The notes: generated by a model from the sequence alone, not told the origin. A stretch of DNA of 64,000 nucleotides from Sphingomonas sp. CL5.1 (GCF_013344685.1 NZ_CP050137.1:3155001-3219000); one strand, 5' to 3'; positions 1-8,898 are shown, counted from the first letter of the stretch. Made by a program: numbers and translations.

Positions 1-1
1 G

Positions 2-1729
2 CAGGCCGCGGCGGGCGATGCGAAACTCAACGCCACGTTCGACCGGGTGATGACCGGCATGCTTCCCGAGATGCCGTCGCTCGCCACGGTGCTCGGCATG
101 GACAAGGGCGCCAACGCGCCGCTGAAGCACCGGCTGGAGGACAATTCCGCCGCCGGCCGCGTCAGGCTTCAGCGCATGCTGAAGCAGGCGATCGCGGACA
201 TCACCGCCGTCGCGCCGGATACGCTGTCGCCCACCGCGAAGCTCGATCGCGAGGTGGTGCTCTATTCGCTCAACGCGCAGGCCATCCCGCAGGATCGCTT
301 CGGGCTGGATTCGGTGCAGCGGCCGTATCTGATCTTCCAGCAGGGCGGCAGCTATTTCGAGACGCCGGATTTCCTCAATTCCTCGCATACCATCACCAAT
401 GCGGAGGATTGTGCGGCCTATCTCGATCGTCTCGCGGCGATGGCGACTTCGCTGGACAACGACACGGCCGAGCAGAAGACGCAGGCCGCGCGGGGCTATG
501 TCGCGCCGGGCTGGTCGCTCGACCTGACGCTGGGTCAGATGGCGAAGCTGCGCGATCCGTCGGCGGCGGAGAATGGCCTGACGCAATCGCTCGTCACGCG
601 CGCGGCGAAGGCGAATATCCCCGGCGACTGGCAGGCGAGGGCCAGCGCGATCGTCGAGAAGCAGGTCTATCCCGCGCTCGACCGGCAGATCGCGCTGATC
701 CGGGAATTGCGCGCGCATGGCCGCACCGACGATGGCCTGTGGGCGGTGCCGAGGGGCGAGGAAATCTACGCCGCCGCGCTGGCCGAGGCGACGACCACCA
801 AATTCACGCCCGACGAAGTGCATCGCATGGGGCTGGATCAGGTCGCGTCGATCACCGCCGAGCTGGAAACGATCCTCAAGGCCAACGGGCTGACGCAAGG
901 CTCGGTTGCGGACCGGCTCAATGTGCTCAACGTCCGCCCGGACCAGCTCTATCCCGATACCGACGCGGGGCGCGAGCAACTGATCCGCGACCTCAACGCC
1001 GGCGTCGCCGGCATGACGGCGAAGTTGGGGCAATTGGTCAACAATCCGCCCAATGCCCCGCTCGAGATCCGGCGCGTGCCGGTGGAGATCCAGGACGGCG
1101 CGTCGAACGGCTATTACTATCTCGCCGCGCTCGACGGCTCCCGCCCGGCGATCTACTGGATCAACCTCAAGAGCGTCGGCGACTGGCCGAAATATTCGCT
1201 GCCCAGCCTGACCTATCACGAGGGCGTGCCGGGCCATCACCTGCAACTCACCATCGCGCAGCAGGCCAGGACGCCGTTGCTGCGCAAGCTCGCCTTCTTC
1301 AACGCCTATTCGGAAGGCTGGGCGCTCTATGCCGAGAAGCTGGCGGACGAGGTGGGTGGCTATGCCACACCGCTGGACCGCGCCGGCTTCCTCCAGAGCT
1401 ACCTGTTCCGCGCCGCGCGGCTGGTGATCGACACGGGCATCCACACCAAGAAATGGACCCGCGAGAAGGCCACCGACTATATGGTGCGGACGGTCGGCTT
1501 CGCGCAGCCGCGCTCGCAGCGCGAGGTGGAACGGTATTGCACCCAACCGGGGCAGGCGTGCAGCTACAAGGTCGGCCATGCCGCCTGGGTGCGCGCGCGG
1601 GAGAAGGCGATGGCGATCCAGGGCGCGAAGTTCAACGAGAAGGACTTCCACGACATCCTCCACGCCGGCGCGATGCCGCTGACCATCCTGGAGCGGATCG
1701 TGGAGGAACGCGCCCGCGCGGCGGCGTGA
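2..1729 (+). CDS. DUF885 family hydrolase, 5' end missing
   Basis: This frame is open from base 2, so the gene starts before the window; the first internal ATG (base 47) is not the true start. The roughly 575 visible residues match the DUF885 family, whose members are often secreted in sphingomonads. A metallopeptidase-like HEGVPGHH motif lies at bases 1217-1240, followed by the family's Y-S-E-G-W-A-L-Y segment. Together these suggest a zinc-dependent hydrolase. The substrate is unknown, and any signal peptide lies outside the window. Confidence 0.85.
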   Translation, partial: QAAAGDAKLNATFDRVMTGMLPEMPSLATVLGMDKGANAPLKHRLEDNSAAGRVRLQRMLKQAIADITAVAPDTLSPTAKLDREVVLYSLNAQAIPQDRFGLDSVQRPYLIFQQGGSYFETPDFLNSSHTITNAEDCAAYLDRLAAMATSLDNDTAEQKTQAARGYVAPGWSLDLTLGQMAKLRDPSAAENGLTQSLVTRAAKANIPGDWQARASAIVEKQVYPALDRQIALIRELRAHGRTDDGLWAVPRGEEIYAAALAEATTTKFTPDEVHRMGLDQVASITAELETILKANGLTQGSVADRLNVLNVRPDQLYPDTDAGREQLIRDLNAGVAGMTAKLGQLVNNPPNAPLEIRRVPVEIQDGASNGYYYLAALDGSRPAIYWINLKSVGDWPKYSLPSLTYHEGVPGHHLQLTIAQQARTPLLRKLAFFNAYSEGWALYAEKLADEVGGYATPLDRAGFLQSYLFRAARLVIDTGIHTKKWTREKATDYMVRTVGFAQPRSQREVERYCTQPGQACSYKVGHAAWVRAREKAMAIQGAKFNEKDFHDILHAGAMPLTILERIVEERARAAA

Positions 1730-1826
1730 GGCGGGGTGGGGACGCGCGGTGGAAGCCAGCGTCCCCACCTTCCTCGCGCGTCAACAATCTGGTGATTTCC
1801 GCCCGGCTAGCCGATAAGGGGCCGCC

Positions 1827-2837
1827 ATGTATCGTCCCCAGCTTTCCGTCGTCATCCCCTGCTACAACGAGGCGGCAACATTGCCGCTGCTGCATCAGCG
1901 CGTTTCCGCCGCCGTGCGCGCGGTGGTGGGCGACGATCATGAGATCGTGCTCGTCAACGACGGATCGCGCGACGATAGCTGGGCGATCATGCAGCGGCTG
2001 TCGGCGGCCGATCCGCGCGTGGTGGCGATCAACCTGTCGCGCAACCACGGCCATCAGCTCGCGCTCACCGCCGGGCTGGACCTGTGCGCGGGCGAGCAGA
2101 TCCTGATCCTCGACGCGGATTTGCAGGACCCGCCGGAATTGCTTGCCGACATGCGCGAGACGATGAAGCGCGAGGGCGCCGACGTGGTCTATGCCGTGCG
2201 CCGCAGGCGCGAGGGCGAGACCCTGTTCAAGAAGGCCACCGCCTCCGCTTTCTATCGCGTGCTCGATCGCGTCACCGATACGGCGATCCCGCTCGACACC
2301 GGCGACTTCCGCCTGATGACGCGCCGCGCGCTCGACGCCTTCCTGTCGCTGCCGGAGCAGGCGCGCTTCATTCGCGGGATGGTGGCGTGGGTCGGCTTCC
2401 GGCAGGTGCCGTTCCCCTATGACCGCGCCGAGCGGCACGCGGGCGAGACCAACTATCCGCTGTCGAAGATGCTGCGGCTGGCGTTCGATGCGGTGACGGG
2501 CTTCTCCACCGCGCCGCTGCGCTTCGCCAGCCATGCCTCGGTCGCGCTCGCGGGGGCGTCGCTGCTGCTGCTCGTCTACATCGCCTGGGGCTATTTCGAG
2601 GGCAGCCCGGTGCAGGGCTGGACCTCCACGATGCTGGTGGTGACCGTGCTGAGCGCGGCGCAGATGTTCGTGCTGGGCATGATCGGCGAATATCTCGGGC
2701 GGCTCTACATCGAATCGAAGCGGCGGCCGCTGTATCTGGTCGCGGACATCGCCGGGCCGGTGCGCGGCCACGCGTCGCTGGGCTATCAGGCGGACCAGCC
2801 GCGCGAGCCCGCTGAACCAGCGACGGCGCGGCCGTGA
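1827..2837 (+). CDS. Family 2 glycosyltransferase, polyisoprenyl-phosphate type (GtrB/DPM1-like)
   Basis: The 336-residue protein has an N-terminal GT-A fold with VNDGSRDD near residue 41 and the DADLQDPPE metal-binding motif near residue 94. The GDFRLM motif is typical of dolichol- or undecaprenyl-phosphate sugar transferases. Two hydrophobic membrane helices follow at about residues 235-285. The family moves a sugar from a nucleotide donor to a polyprenyl phosphate on the cytoplasmic face of the inner membrane. No flippase or acceptor transferase adjoins it, so the sugar and final product are unknown. Confidence 0.85.
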   Translation: MYRPQLSVVIPCYNEAATLPLLHQRVSAAVRAVVGDDHEIVLVNDGSRDDSWAIMQRLSAADPRVVAINLSRNHGHQLALTAGLDLCAGEQILILDADLQDPPELLADMRETMKREGADVVYAVRRRREGETLFKKATASAFYRVLDRVTDTAIPLDTGDFRLMTRRALDAFLSLPEQARFIRGMVAWVGFRQVPFPYDRAERHAGETNYPLSKMLRLAFDAVTGFSTAPLRFASHASVALAGASLLLLVYIAWGYFEGSPVQGWTSTMLVVTVLSAAQMFVLGMIGEYLGRLYIESKRRPLYLVADIAGPVRGHASLGYQADQPREPAEPATARP

Positions 2838-2945
2838 TTCTTACAATCTGCTGACAGCCCGGTTCAGCCGACATTCGCCACGACTCGGCCATATCCGTTA
2901 ACATCAACGGGGCCGGCTCGTGCGCCGGCGATGGAGTGACCGGGA

Positions 2946-3908
2946 ATGAAGAAGGTGATTTCAGTGACGCTGATGGCCGCGGCTTCGCTGCTGCCGCTTT
3001 CGGCGTCGGCGCAGGAGGGCTGGCAGCGCGGTGGCGATCGCGGCGGCGGTGCCGAGCACAGCGAGCGGCCGCAGCGTCAGGCCGCGCCGGGTGGCTGGCA
3101 ACGTCCGGCGGCCCCGCAGGCACAGGTTCCGCAGGCGCGGCCGCAGCCTGGCATGCCGCAGCAGCAGGCACCCCGCCCGCAATGGAACGGCAATCGCGAT
3201 CAGGCGCGGCAGCGCTGGCAGCAGAACGGCCAGCCCGGCGGCAATTGGCAGCGCCCGCCAGCACGCCCCTACCAGCCCGGACAACCGAACGCGGTGCCGC
3301 AGCGCCCCGACATGCCCGCGCAAGGCAATTGGGCGGGCCGCGACCGGCCAATGCCCGCGCAAGGCAATTGGGCGGGCCGCGACCGGCCGGACAACAACGT
3401 GCGTCAGCCGGGGCAGCCCGGTGGGTGGCAGCAGGCGCGGCCGGACGGCAATCGCGGGCCGAACAACTGGCAGGGGCGCAACCCGAACTGGCAGGGACGC
3501 GACCCGAACCAGTATAACCGCGATCAGCGGCGCGGCTGGAACGACCAGCGTCGCTACGGCTACGACAACCGCTATGCGGGCATGGGAAACCGGGGTCAGT
3601 GGAACCGCGACTGGCGGCGCGACAACCGCTACGACTGGAGCCGCTACCGCTACCAGAACCGTCAGGCGTTCCACCTGCCGCGTTACTACGCGCCGTATGG
3701 CTGGGATTACGGCTATCGCCGCTTCTCGGTTGGCATGGTCCTGTCGAACATGTTGTTCTCGCAGGACTACTGGATCGACGATCCCTATGCCTACCGCCTG
3801 CCCGAAGTTTATGGTCCGTACCGCTGGGTGCGCTACTATAATGACGCGGTGCTGGTGGACATCTATTCGGGGCAGGTCGTGGACGTGATCTACGACATCT
3901 TCTGGTAA
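2946..3908 (+). CDS. RcnB-family secreted protein with a long low-complexity region
   Basis: The 320-residue protein begins with a signal peptide (MKKVISVTLMAAASLLPLSASA). About 190 residues rich in Q, W, N, R, P and G follow, including an exact 13-residue tandem repeat. The C-terminal ~75 residues are the conserved part, with Y-R-W-V-R-Y, then VLVDI, then VVDVIYDIFW. This end is typical of the RcnB family, named for an E. coli periplasmic protein linked to nickel/cobalt homeostasis. A periplasmic or envelope role is likely; metal handling is only inferred. GGAG at spacing 9 supports the ATG. Confidence 0.8.
   Translation: MKKVISVTLMAAASLLPLSASAQEGWQRGGDRGGGAEHSERPQRQAAPGGWQRPAAPQAQVPQARPQPGMPQQQAPRPQWNGNRDQARQRWQQNGQPGGNWQRPPARPYQPGQPNAVPQRPDMPAQGNWAGRDRPMPAQGNWAGRDRPDNNVRQPGQPGGWQQARPDGNRGPNNWQGRNPNWQGRDPNQYNRDQRRGWNDQRRYGYDNRYAGMGNRGQWNRDWRRDNRYDWSRYRYQNRQAFHLPRYYAPYGWDYGYRRFSVGMVLSNMLFSQDYWIDDPYAYRLPEVYGPYRWVRYYNDAVLVDIYSGQVVDVIYDIFW
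3312..3388 (+). repeat. Exact 39-bp tandem duplication inside the RcnB-like gene
   Basis: Two 38-bp identical copies (3312-3349 and 3351-3388) are separated by one base, giving a 39-bp period. Each unit encodes MPAQGNWAGRDRP, so the duplication keeps the frame. The lack of any difference suggests a recent slip-strand duplication. Confidence 0.95.
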
Positions 3909-3929
3909 GCCACCGCAAGCCGGGCAGGG

Positions 3930-3960
3930 CGGGCGCCGTTTCGCGACGGCGCCCGCTTGT
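3930..3960 (+). terminator. Probable terminator after the RcnB-like gene
   Basis: An 11-bp perfect stem (3930-3940 with 3947-3957) around a 6-base loop is followed by TTG. It lies 22 bases after the stop codon. The T-run is weak, so efficiency is uncertain. Confidence 0.6.
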
Positions 3961-3993
3961 CATCCGGCGCGGCCCGCGCAAAGTGGCGTCACC

Positions 3994-4677
3994 ATGACGA
4001 CCAGTTACGGATCTCCCGGCCAGCCTTCCCCGGTTCGGCGCTTCATCGGCGAACAGGTGCGGGCGCGGCTCGACGCCGATCCCCGGATGGAGCGCCTGCC
4101 GAGCGACCGCGCGTTGGCCTATCGCTGCCGCGAATATCTCGACGCCGACCGCTGCGAGCGGCTGATCGCGATGATCGACGCCAACCGCCGCCCCTCCACC
4201 CTGCTTTCCGATCGCGGCGATACCGCGTTCCGCACCAGCGACAGCTGCGACCTGCCGCGCTGGCAGCCCGAGGTGCGCGAGATCGACGAGGGGATCGCCG
4301 CGCTGCTCGGCATCGCGCCCGAGAATGCGGAGACGATGCAGGGGCAACGCTATGCCGTCGGCCAGCGCTTCCGCCCGCATCACGATTATTTCCACCAGGG
4401 CGAAAGCTATTGGCCGACGATGAAGGCGACCGGCGGGCAGCGGACATGGACCGCGATGATCTACCTCAACGACGTGGAGGAGGGCGGAGCGACATGGTTC
4501 CCGCAAGCCGGCCTGCGCGTCGCGCCGAAGCGCGGGCTGCTGCTCGCGTGGAACAACATGAACGCTGACGGCAGCCCGAACACGGCGACGCTGCACGAGG
4601 GATCGGCGGTGACGGAGGGGGTGAAATATATCGTCACCAAATGGTTCCGCGAAGCCGCCTGGATAGCTTCCGCCTGA
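3994..4677 (+). CDS. 2OG-Fe(II) oxygenase, prolyl 4-hydroxylase-like
   Basis: The 227-residue protein carries the Fe(II) and 2-oxoglutarate site of the P4H superfamily. The HxD metal ligands are H129 and D131, the distal histidine is H201, and K211 would bind the 2-oxoglutarate carboxylate, followed by the usual TKWFRE ending. The family hydroxylates prolyl or other residues using O2. There is no signal peptide, so it is probably cytoplasmic. The target protein is unknown and the neighbours give no hint. It converges with the LysR gene, whose stop is one base away. Confidence 0.85.
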   Translation: MTTSYGSPGQPSPVRRFIGEQVRARLDADPRMERLPSDRALAYRCREYLDADRCERLIAMIDANRRPSTLLSDRGDTAFRTSDSCDLPRWQPEVREIDEGIAALLGIAPENAETMQGQRYAVGQRFRPHHDYFHQGESYWPTMKATGGQRTWTAMIYLNDVEEGGATWFPQAGLRVAPKRGLLLAWNNMNADGSPNTATLHEGSAVTEGVKYIVTKWFREAAWIASA

Positions 4678-4678
4678 G

Positions 4679-5560
4679 TCAGCTTGCGTAGCGCGGAATT
4701 CGCGGGGCGAGGAAATCCAGCACGGCCCTGATCCGCGGTTCGTGCCGGAAGCGTTCGTGATAGACCAGCCACAGGCTGACGGTGACGCCATCGAGCGGCG
4801 GCAGGCAGCGCACCAGATCGGGATCGTTGTCCGCTGCAAGACACGGCAGCACCGCCAGCCCCATGCCGGCGCGCACCGCCGCCAGCAGCCCGGTCGAGCT
4901 GTTGTGGTGCATCACCACCTGCCCCTCCAGCCCGTGCTCGATCAGCCATTGCTGATATTGCGCCCACACTTCCGGCTCGCCGCCGCCGATGAACGGCGCG
5001 CGCGCCAGTTCCTCTATCCGTCGCGGCACGCCATGCTGCTCGGCATAGGCGCGGCTGCAATAGACCGTCCAGGGATCGTGGGTCAGCCGGCGGCAGACGA
5101 GGCCCGCCCCGGTCGGCTGCTTGCTGACGCGCAACGCGACATCGGCCTCCCCGCCGGCGAGATCGCGCACCTCCTCGCTGGTATCCACCTCGATGCGGAT
5201 TTCCGGGCGGGCGAGGCGCAGGTCGCGGATGATCGGCGCCATGAAGGTGAAGGCGAAGATTGGCGACATGGTGAGTCGCACCGCGCCGCCGGCCGCCCGG
5301 CCGAGCAGCGCCGCCTCGTCCCCCAGCCGCCGCATCGCTTCCTCCGCCGCGCGCGCTTGCCCCATGAGCGCCTCGCCGGCCGGGGTGAGCAGGTAGCCCG
5401 CCTGCCGTCGTTCGAACAGCACGAGTTCCAGCGCCGCCTCCAGCGCGGTGATGCGGCGGGCGACGGTCGTCTGGCTGACGCGCAGCGCCCGGCCGGCGGC
5501 CAGCGTGCTGCCCGTATCGGCCACCGCCAGGAAATGCCGGATGTCGCTCCAGTCGTGCAT
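4679..5560 (-). CDS. LysR-family transcriptional regulator
   Basis: The product is 293 residues from the ATG at 5560; an open frame extends 14 codons upstream, but this ATG gives the canonical LysR start, MHDWSDIRHFLAVAD. The N-terminal winged helix-turn-helix contains V-S-Q-T-T-V-A-R-R in its recognition helix. The remainder is a LysR substrate-binding domain. It is transcribed divergently from the urcA-family gene across a 127-bp gap, so it may control itself and that gene. The effector is unknown. Confidence 0.9.
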   Translation of the reverse strand: MHDWSDIRHFLAVADTGSTLAAGRALRVSQTTVARRITALEAALELVLFERRQAGYLLTPAGEALMGQARAAEEAMRRLGDEAALLGRAAGGAVRLTMSPIFAFTFMAPIIRDLRLARPEIRIEVDTSEEVRDLAGGEADVALRVSKQPTGAGLVCRRLTHDPWTVYCSRAYAEQHGVPRRIEELARAPFIGGGEPEVWAQYQQWLIEHGLEGQVVMHHNSSTGLLAAVRAGMGLAVLPCLAADNDPDLVRCLPPLDGVTVSLWLVYHERFRHEPRIRAVLDFLAPRIPRYAS

Positions 5561-5687
5561 CGTGCCGCCATTCTGCACTTTTGCAGAACGGGCGCGCAAC
5601 ATCGTTGTTCGTCATCCGGGGTATAGCCGCACTATATGGGTGCTGCGCCGGCGCCGACGCGAACGACTTCCACCCCGGAGACATCCC

Positions 5688-6011
5688 ATGAAGACCATCC
5701 TGACGCTCGCGGCGCTTGCCGCGGCTTTCGTCGGCGCACCTGCCTTCGCGCAAGGCGCCGAACCCGCGCCTTCCGTTGCGGTGCATCATGCCGATCTCGA
5801 TTTCGCCCGCCCCGGCGACGTGCGGCGGCTCGATCATCGCATCGCCCATGCCGTGCGCGACGTTTGCGGCGAGGCATCCAGCGCCGATCCGGCCGGCAAG
5901 GTGAGCGTCACCCGCTGCCGCGCCGAAACGATGACCGCGGCCAATACGCAGCGCGCGGCGCTCGTCGCGGCGAGCCAGGAGACCCGGCTGGCCAGCGCGA
6001 CGGTGCGTTGA
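5688..6011 (+). CDS. UrcA family protein, exported
   Basis: This small 107-residue protein has a clear signal peptide (MKTILTLAALAAAFVGAPAFAQ). The mature part is typical of the UrcA family: V-H-H-A-D-L-D-F, then a D-H-R-I segment, and two cysteines around V-C-G-E and R-C-R that could form a disulfide. UrcA proteins are common in Caulobacter and sphingomonads and have no assigned biochemical function. The ATG follows a GGAG at suitable spacing. It lies divergent to the LysR gene. Confidence 0.85.
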   Translation: MKTILTLAALAAAFVGAPAFAQGAEPAPSVAVHHADLDFARPGDVRRLDHRIAHAVRDVCGEASSADPAGKVSVTRCRAETMTAANTQRAALVAASQETRLASATVR

Positions 6012-6025
6012 CTGCCCTGCCGTGC

Positions 6026-6056
6026 AGCCCGGCGACGCATTCCGCATCGCCGGGCT
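6026..6056 (+). terminator. Hairpin after the urcA-family gene, terminator-like
   Basis: A 10-bp perfect inverted repeat (6026-6035 with 6047-6056) has an 11-base loop. GTCACTATT follows rather than a T-run. Its position just after the stop suggests termination between the urcA-family gene and recJ. Confidence 0.5.
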
Positions 6057-6058
6057 GT

Positions 6059-6071
6059 CACTATTATAGTG
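6059..6071. promoter_or_regulatory. Palindrome CACTAT-T-ATAGTG upstream of recJ
   Basis: Perfect 6-bp inverted half-sites flank a single central T, 20 bases before the recJ ATG. TATAGT within it could serve as a -10 element. A second partial half-site (AATAGTG) lies at 6081-6087. It could be an operator, but no regulator is identified. Confidence 0.3.
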
Positions 6072-6091
6072 AAACGTGCCAATAGTGGGCG

Positions 6092-7849
6092 ATGAGCGCT
6101 CCCGTCCTCGGCATTGAACGATCGATCCTCGGCCAGCCGTGGCGCTGGCGCGCCCTTGCGGCGGACCAGCGCGAGGATTTCGTGCCCGACGATCTCGTCA
6201 CCCAGCTCCTGCTGGCGCGGGGCTGCCCCCGCGAAGGGCTGGACCTGCACCGCAACCCGACGATTCGCGGCTTCATGCCGGACCCGTCGATCTTCCGCGA
6301 CATGGACCGCGCCGCCGCCCGCCTCGCCGATGCCGTGGAGGCGCGCGAGCAGGTCGCGATCTTCGGCGATTACGACGTCGATGGCGCCACCTCCGCCGCG
6401 CTGATGATCCTGCTGCTGCGGGAACTCGGGCTGGAGGCGCGGCCTTACATTCCCGATCGGCTGATGGAAGGTTACGGCCCGTCCGGCCCGGCGCTGGTGC
6501 GGCTGGCGGGCGAGGGGGCGACGCTGATCGTCACGGTCGATTGCGGCGCGCAGGCATTCGACGCGCTGGAGGCGGCACGCGCCGCGCCGGTCGACGTGAT
6601 CGTCGTCGATCACCACCAATGCGCCAGCACCCTGCCGGCGGCGCTCGCGCTGGTGAACCCGAACCGGCTGGACGAAGGGGAGGGGCGCGCGCACGGGCAT
6701 CTCGCTGCGGTCGGCGTCGCCTTCTTGCTCGGCGCGGCGCTGCTCCGCGAGTTGCGAGGGCGCGGCTGGTTCGCGGCGCGCGCCGAGCCGCGATTGATGG
6801 ACCTGCTCGATATCGTCGCGCTGGGCACGGTCGCCGACGTGGCGCAGCTTCGCGGCCTCAACCGCGCCTTCGTCGCGCAGGGGCTGAAGGTGATGGCCGC
6901 GCGGCACAATATCGGGCTGACCGCGCTGATGGAGGCCGCGCGCCTCACTCGCGCGCCGACCGCGACCGATCTCGGCTTCGCGCTCGGGCCGCGGATCAAT
7001 GCCGGTGGGCGCGTCGGCCGCGCGGACCTCGGCGTGCGCCTGCTGACCACGCGCGACCCGATCGAGGCGCGCGAGATCGCGGCCGAGCTGGATAAGCTGA
7101 ACGAGGAGCGTCGCGCGATCGAGACGGCGGTGCAGGAAGCGGCCGAGACGCTGCTCTCCGCCGGCCGCGCGGTGACGGTGGTCGCCGGCGAGGGCTGGCA
7201 CCCCGGCGTGATCGGCATCGTCGCCGGGCGGCTGAAAGAAAAGCTCGGGCGGCCCGCGGTCGTCATCGCGCTGGACGAGGCGGGGGTCGGCAAGGGTTCG
7301 GGCCGGTCGATCACGGGTATCGATCTCGGGCAGGCGGTGCTCGCTGCGAAGGAGGCGGGGCTGCTCGTCGCGGGGGGGGGGCACGCCATGGCGGCGGGGC
7401 TGACGATCGACGGCGGGAAGGTGTCCGCGCTCGCCGATTTCCTTGAGGAGCGGCTGGCCGAAAAGGTGACGGCGGCAATGGCGGATCGCGCGCTGCTGGT
7501 CGATTCGGTCCACGCGCCGGGCGGGGTGACACCCGAGCTGGTGTCGGCGCTCGACGCCGGCGGCCCCTATGGCACCGGCTGGCCCTCTCCCCGCGTCGCG
7601 GTGGGGCGGGTGCGCCCGGTGCGCGTCGATGTGGTCGGCAACGGCCATGTCCGCGCGATCGTCGCTGGCGACGACGGGCGCAGCTTCAAGGCGATGGCCT
7701 TCCGCGCGGCGGACACGCCGCTCGGCCAGGCGCTGCTCGGCGCGGACACGCATCGGCGGCTGTGGCTGGCGGGGCGGGCGAAGGTCGATACCTGGGGCCA
7801 GCGCCCGGCGGCGGAGCTGCATGTCGACGATGCGGCATGGGCCGATTGA
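6092..7849 (+). CDS. recJ: Single-stranded-DNA-specific exonuclease RecJ
   Basis: The 585-residue protein matches RecJ in length and motifs. The DHH phosphoesterase domain has DYDVDG near residue 92 and the DHHQ motif near residue 173. The DHHA1 domain carries the GGGHAMAAG motif near residue 430. RecJ degrades single-stranded DNA 5' to 3' with Mn2+/Mg2+ in RecFOR recombination, base excision and mismatch repair. The GGGHA codons contain an uninterrupted run of ten G (7372-7381), a potential slippage site. recR and radA elsewhere in the window act in related repair. Confidence 0.95.
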   Translation: MSAPVLGIERSILGQPWRWRALAADQREDFVPDDLVTQLLLARGCPREGLDLHRNPTIRGFMPDPSIFRDMDRAAARLADAVEAREQVAIFGDYDVDGATSAALMILLLRELGLEARPYIPDRLMEGYGPSGPALVRLAGEGATLIVTVDCGAQAFDALEAARAAPVDVIVVDHHQCASTLPAALALVNPNRLDEGEGRAHGHLAAVGVAFLLGAALLRELRGRGWFAARAEPRLMDLLDIVALGTVADVAQLRGLNRAFVAQGLKVMAARHNIGLTALMEAARLTRAPTATDLGFALGPRINAGGRVGRADLGVRLLTTRDPIEAREIAAELDKLNEERRAIETAVQEAAETLLSAGRAVTVVAGEGWHPGVIGIVAGRLKEKLGRPAVVIALDEAGVGKGSGRSITGIDLGQAVLAAKEAGLLVAGGGHAMAAGLTIDGGKVSALADFLEERLAEKVTAAMADRALLVDSVHAPGGVTPELVSALDAGGPYGTGWPSPRVAVGRVRPVRVDVVGNGHVRAIVAGDDGRSFKAMAFRAADTPLGQALLGADTHRRLWLAGRAKVDTWGQRPAAELHVDDAAWAD

Positions 7850-7868
7850 TTTCCGGCTGATTGCCGCC

Positions 7869-7897
7869 TTGACCGCGCCGCTTCCGTCGCCTAACCG
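7869..7897 (+). promoter_or_regulatory. Putative promoter of tRNA-Glu
   Basis: TTGACC (7869-7874) is followed after 17 bases by TAACCG (7892-7897), a weak -10. The tRNA begins 15 bases further on, which suits a short leader. Confidence 0.4.
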
Positions 7898-7912
7898 CCG
7901 TCCCCGCCCAAC

Positions 7913-7987
7913 GGCCCCTTCGTCTAGCGGTTAGGACGCGGCCCTTTCACGGCTGAAACACGGGTTCGATTCCCGTAGGGGTCACCA
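7913..7987 (+). tRNA. tRNA-Glu, anticodon TTC
   Basis: This is a 75-base cloverleaf with encoded CCA. The acceptor stem GGCCCCT pairs with AGGGGTC (one G-T pair), the anticodon loop is CTTTCAC, and the T-arm is ACGGG-TTCGATT-CCCGT. It reads GAA/GAG codons. It sits between recJ and the convergent methyltransferase gene. Confidence 0.97.
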
Positions 7988-8064
7988 TCGGCGCGGATGG
8001 CGCTGGAATTGGTCGCATCGGACGACGCCGCCCCCGCCGCAGCGCGGGGGATATGCCCTCATTC

Positions 8065-8898
8065 TCAATCTTTCTTGCCAATCGCGTTTGCCAGCGAGGC
8101 GGTCGCGCTGCCGCGCCGCGCCGGCTGCGGCTGATCGGGCGAAGGCGCCCAGGCGGTGAGGTAGAGGATCGCGAACCGTTCCGTCGTCCGCCCATCCGCA
8201 TCCGCGCGGCCGGCGAACGCTTCAGCGGCGCGGGCAAGCACATCGCGGCGCATGGCGCGGCGTTCGGCGAGGATATTGCCCGCGCCCATCCCGCGCAGAT
8301 CGTCGAGCAGCCGCCCGAAGCTCGCGTAGCGCACGTCGATCGTCTCGATATCCGCCACCGGCAGCGCGAAGCCCGCACGCATCAGCAGGTCGCCCGCCGC
8401 GCGCACGTCGATCTGCGGATGGATGCGCGGCGCTGGCCGGTCGCCCTCCGCCTCGCGCAGCACGGCGCGGAGCGTCGGGAGGCTGCCGGCGCCGGCGAAC
8501 GCGGCGAGGAACAGCCCGTCCGGCCGCAAGGCGCGCCGCGCGAGCGCCAGCGCGCCGGGCAGATCGTTGACCGTATCGAGCACGCCGGCGGATACGATCA
8601 GGTCGAACGATCCGTCGCGGAACGGCAAGCGATCCTCGTCGCCCTGAACGCCTCCCGCCTTCGCGGCAAAGCGGTGGCCCGCGTCGAGCCGCGCGATGCG
8701 CGCGCCGGGCAGCGCGAAGCCGCCGCCGAAGCTGCCGAGATCGAGCACGTCGCGGAACTCGCGCTTCACGCTCGCCAGCCGATCGAGCAGCCCCTCGATC
8801 ATCGCGGCGCGCAGGAAATCATGCGCCGGATAAGCGGCGGCGATGCGGTCGCGGCGGAACCGTCGCGCGGCGCGGTCGAAGATTTCGGGCGGGCGCAT
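8065..8898 (-). CDS. SAM-dependent methyltransferase, NDUFAF5/BioC-like
   Basis: The 277-residue protein begins with M-R-P-P-E-I-F-D-R and continues into a class I methyltransferase domain. The SAM motif is degenerate: V-L-D-L-G-S-F-G-G-G near residue 51, then L-P-F-R-D-G-S-F-D-L-I-V-S near residue 95. This matches the alphaproteobacterial relatives of NDUFAF5, which in mitochondria hydroxylates a complex I arginine. It is divergent from comF, a common arrangement in this group. The bacterial substrate is not settled; BioC-like activity is an alternative. Confidence 0.8.
   Translation of the reverse strand: MRPPEIFDRAARRFRRDRIAAAYPAHDFLRAAMIEGLLDRLASVKREFRDVLDLGSFGGGFALPGARIARLDAGHRFAAKAGGVQGDEDRLPFRDGSFDLIVSAGVLDTVNDLPGALALARRALRPDGLFLAAFAGAGSLPTLRAVLREAEGDRPAPRIHPQIDVRAAGDLLMRAGFALPVADIETIDVRYASFGRLLDDLRGMGAGNILAERRAMRRDVLARAAEAFAGRADADGRTTERFAILYLTAWAPSPDQPQPARRGSATASLANAIGKKD

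Noticed and set aside
2368..4839. Antisense frame of about 820 codons over three genes
   Set aside because: It spans unrelated sense genes and a terminator-like hairpin and has no recognisable domain.
7913..7987. tRNA-Glu as a possible integration site of a genomic island
   Set aside because: No 3' repeat of the tRNA end and no integrase nearby; flanks are recJ and a conserved methyltransferase.
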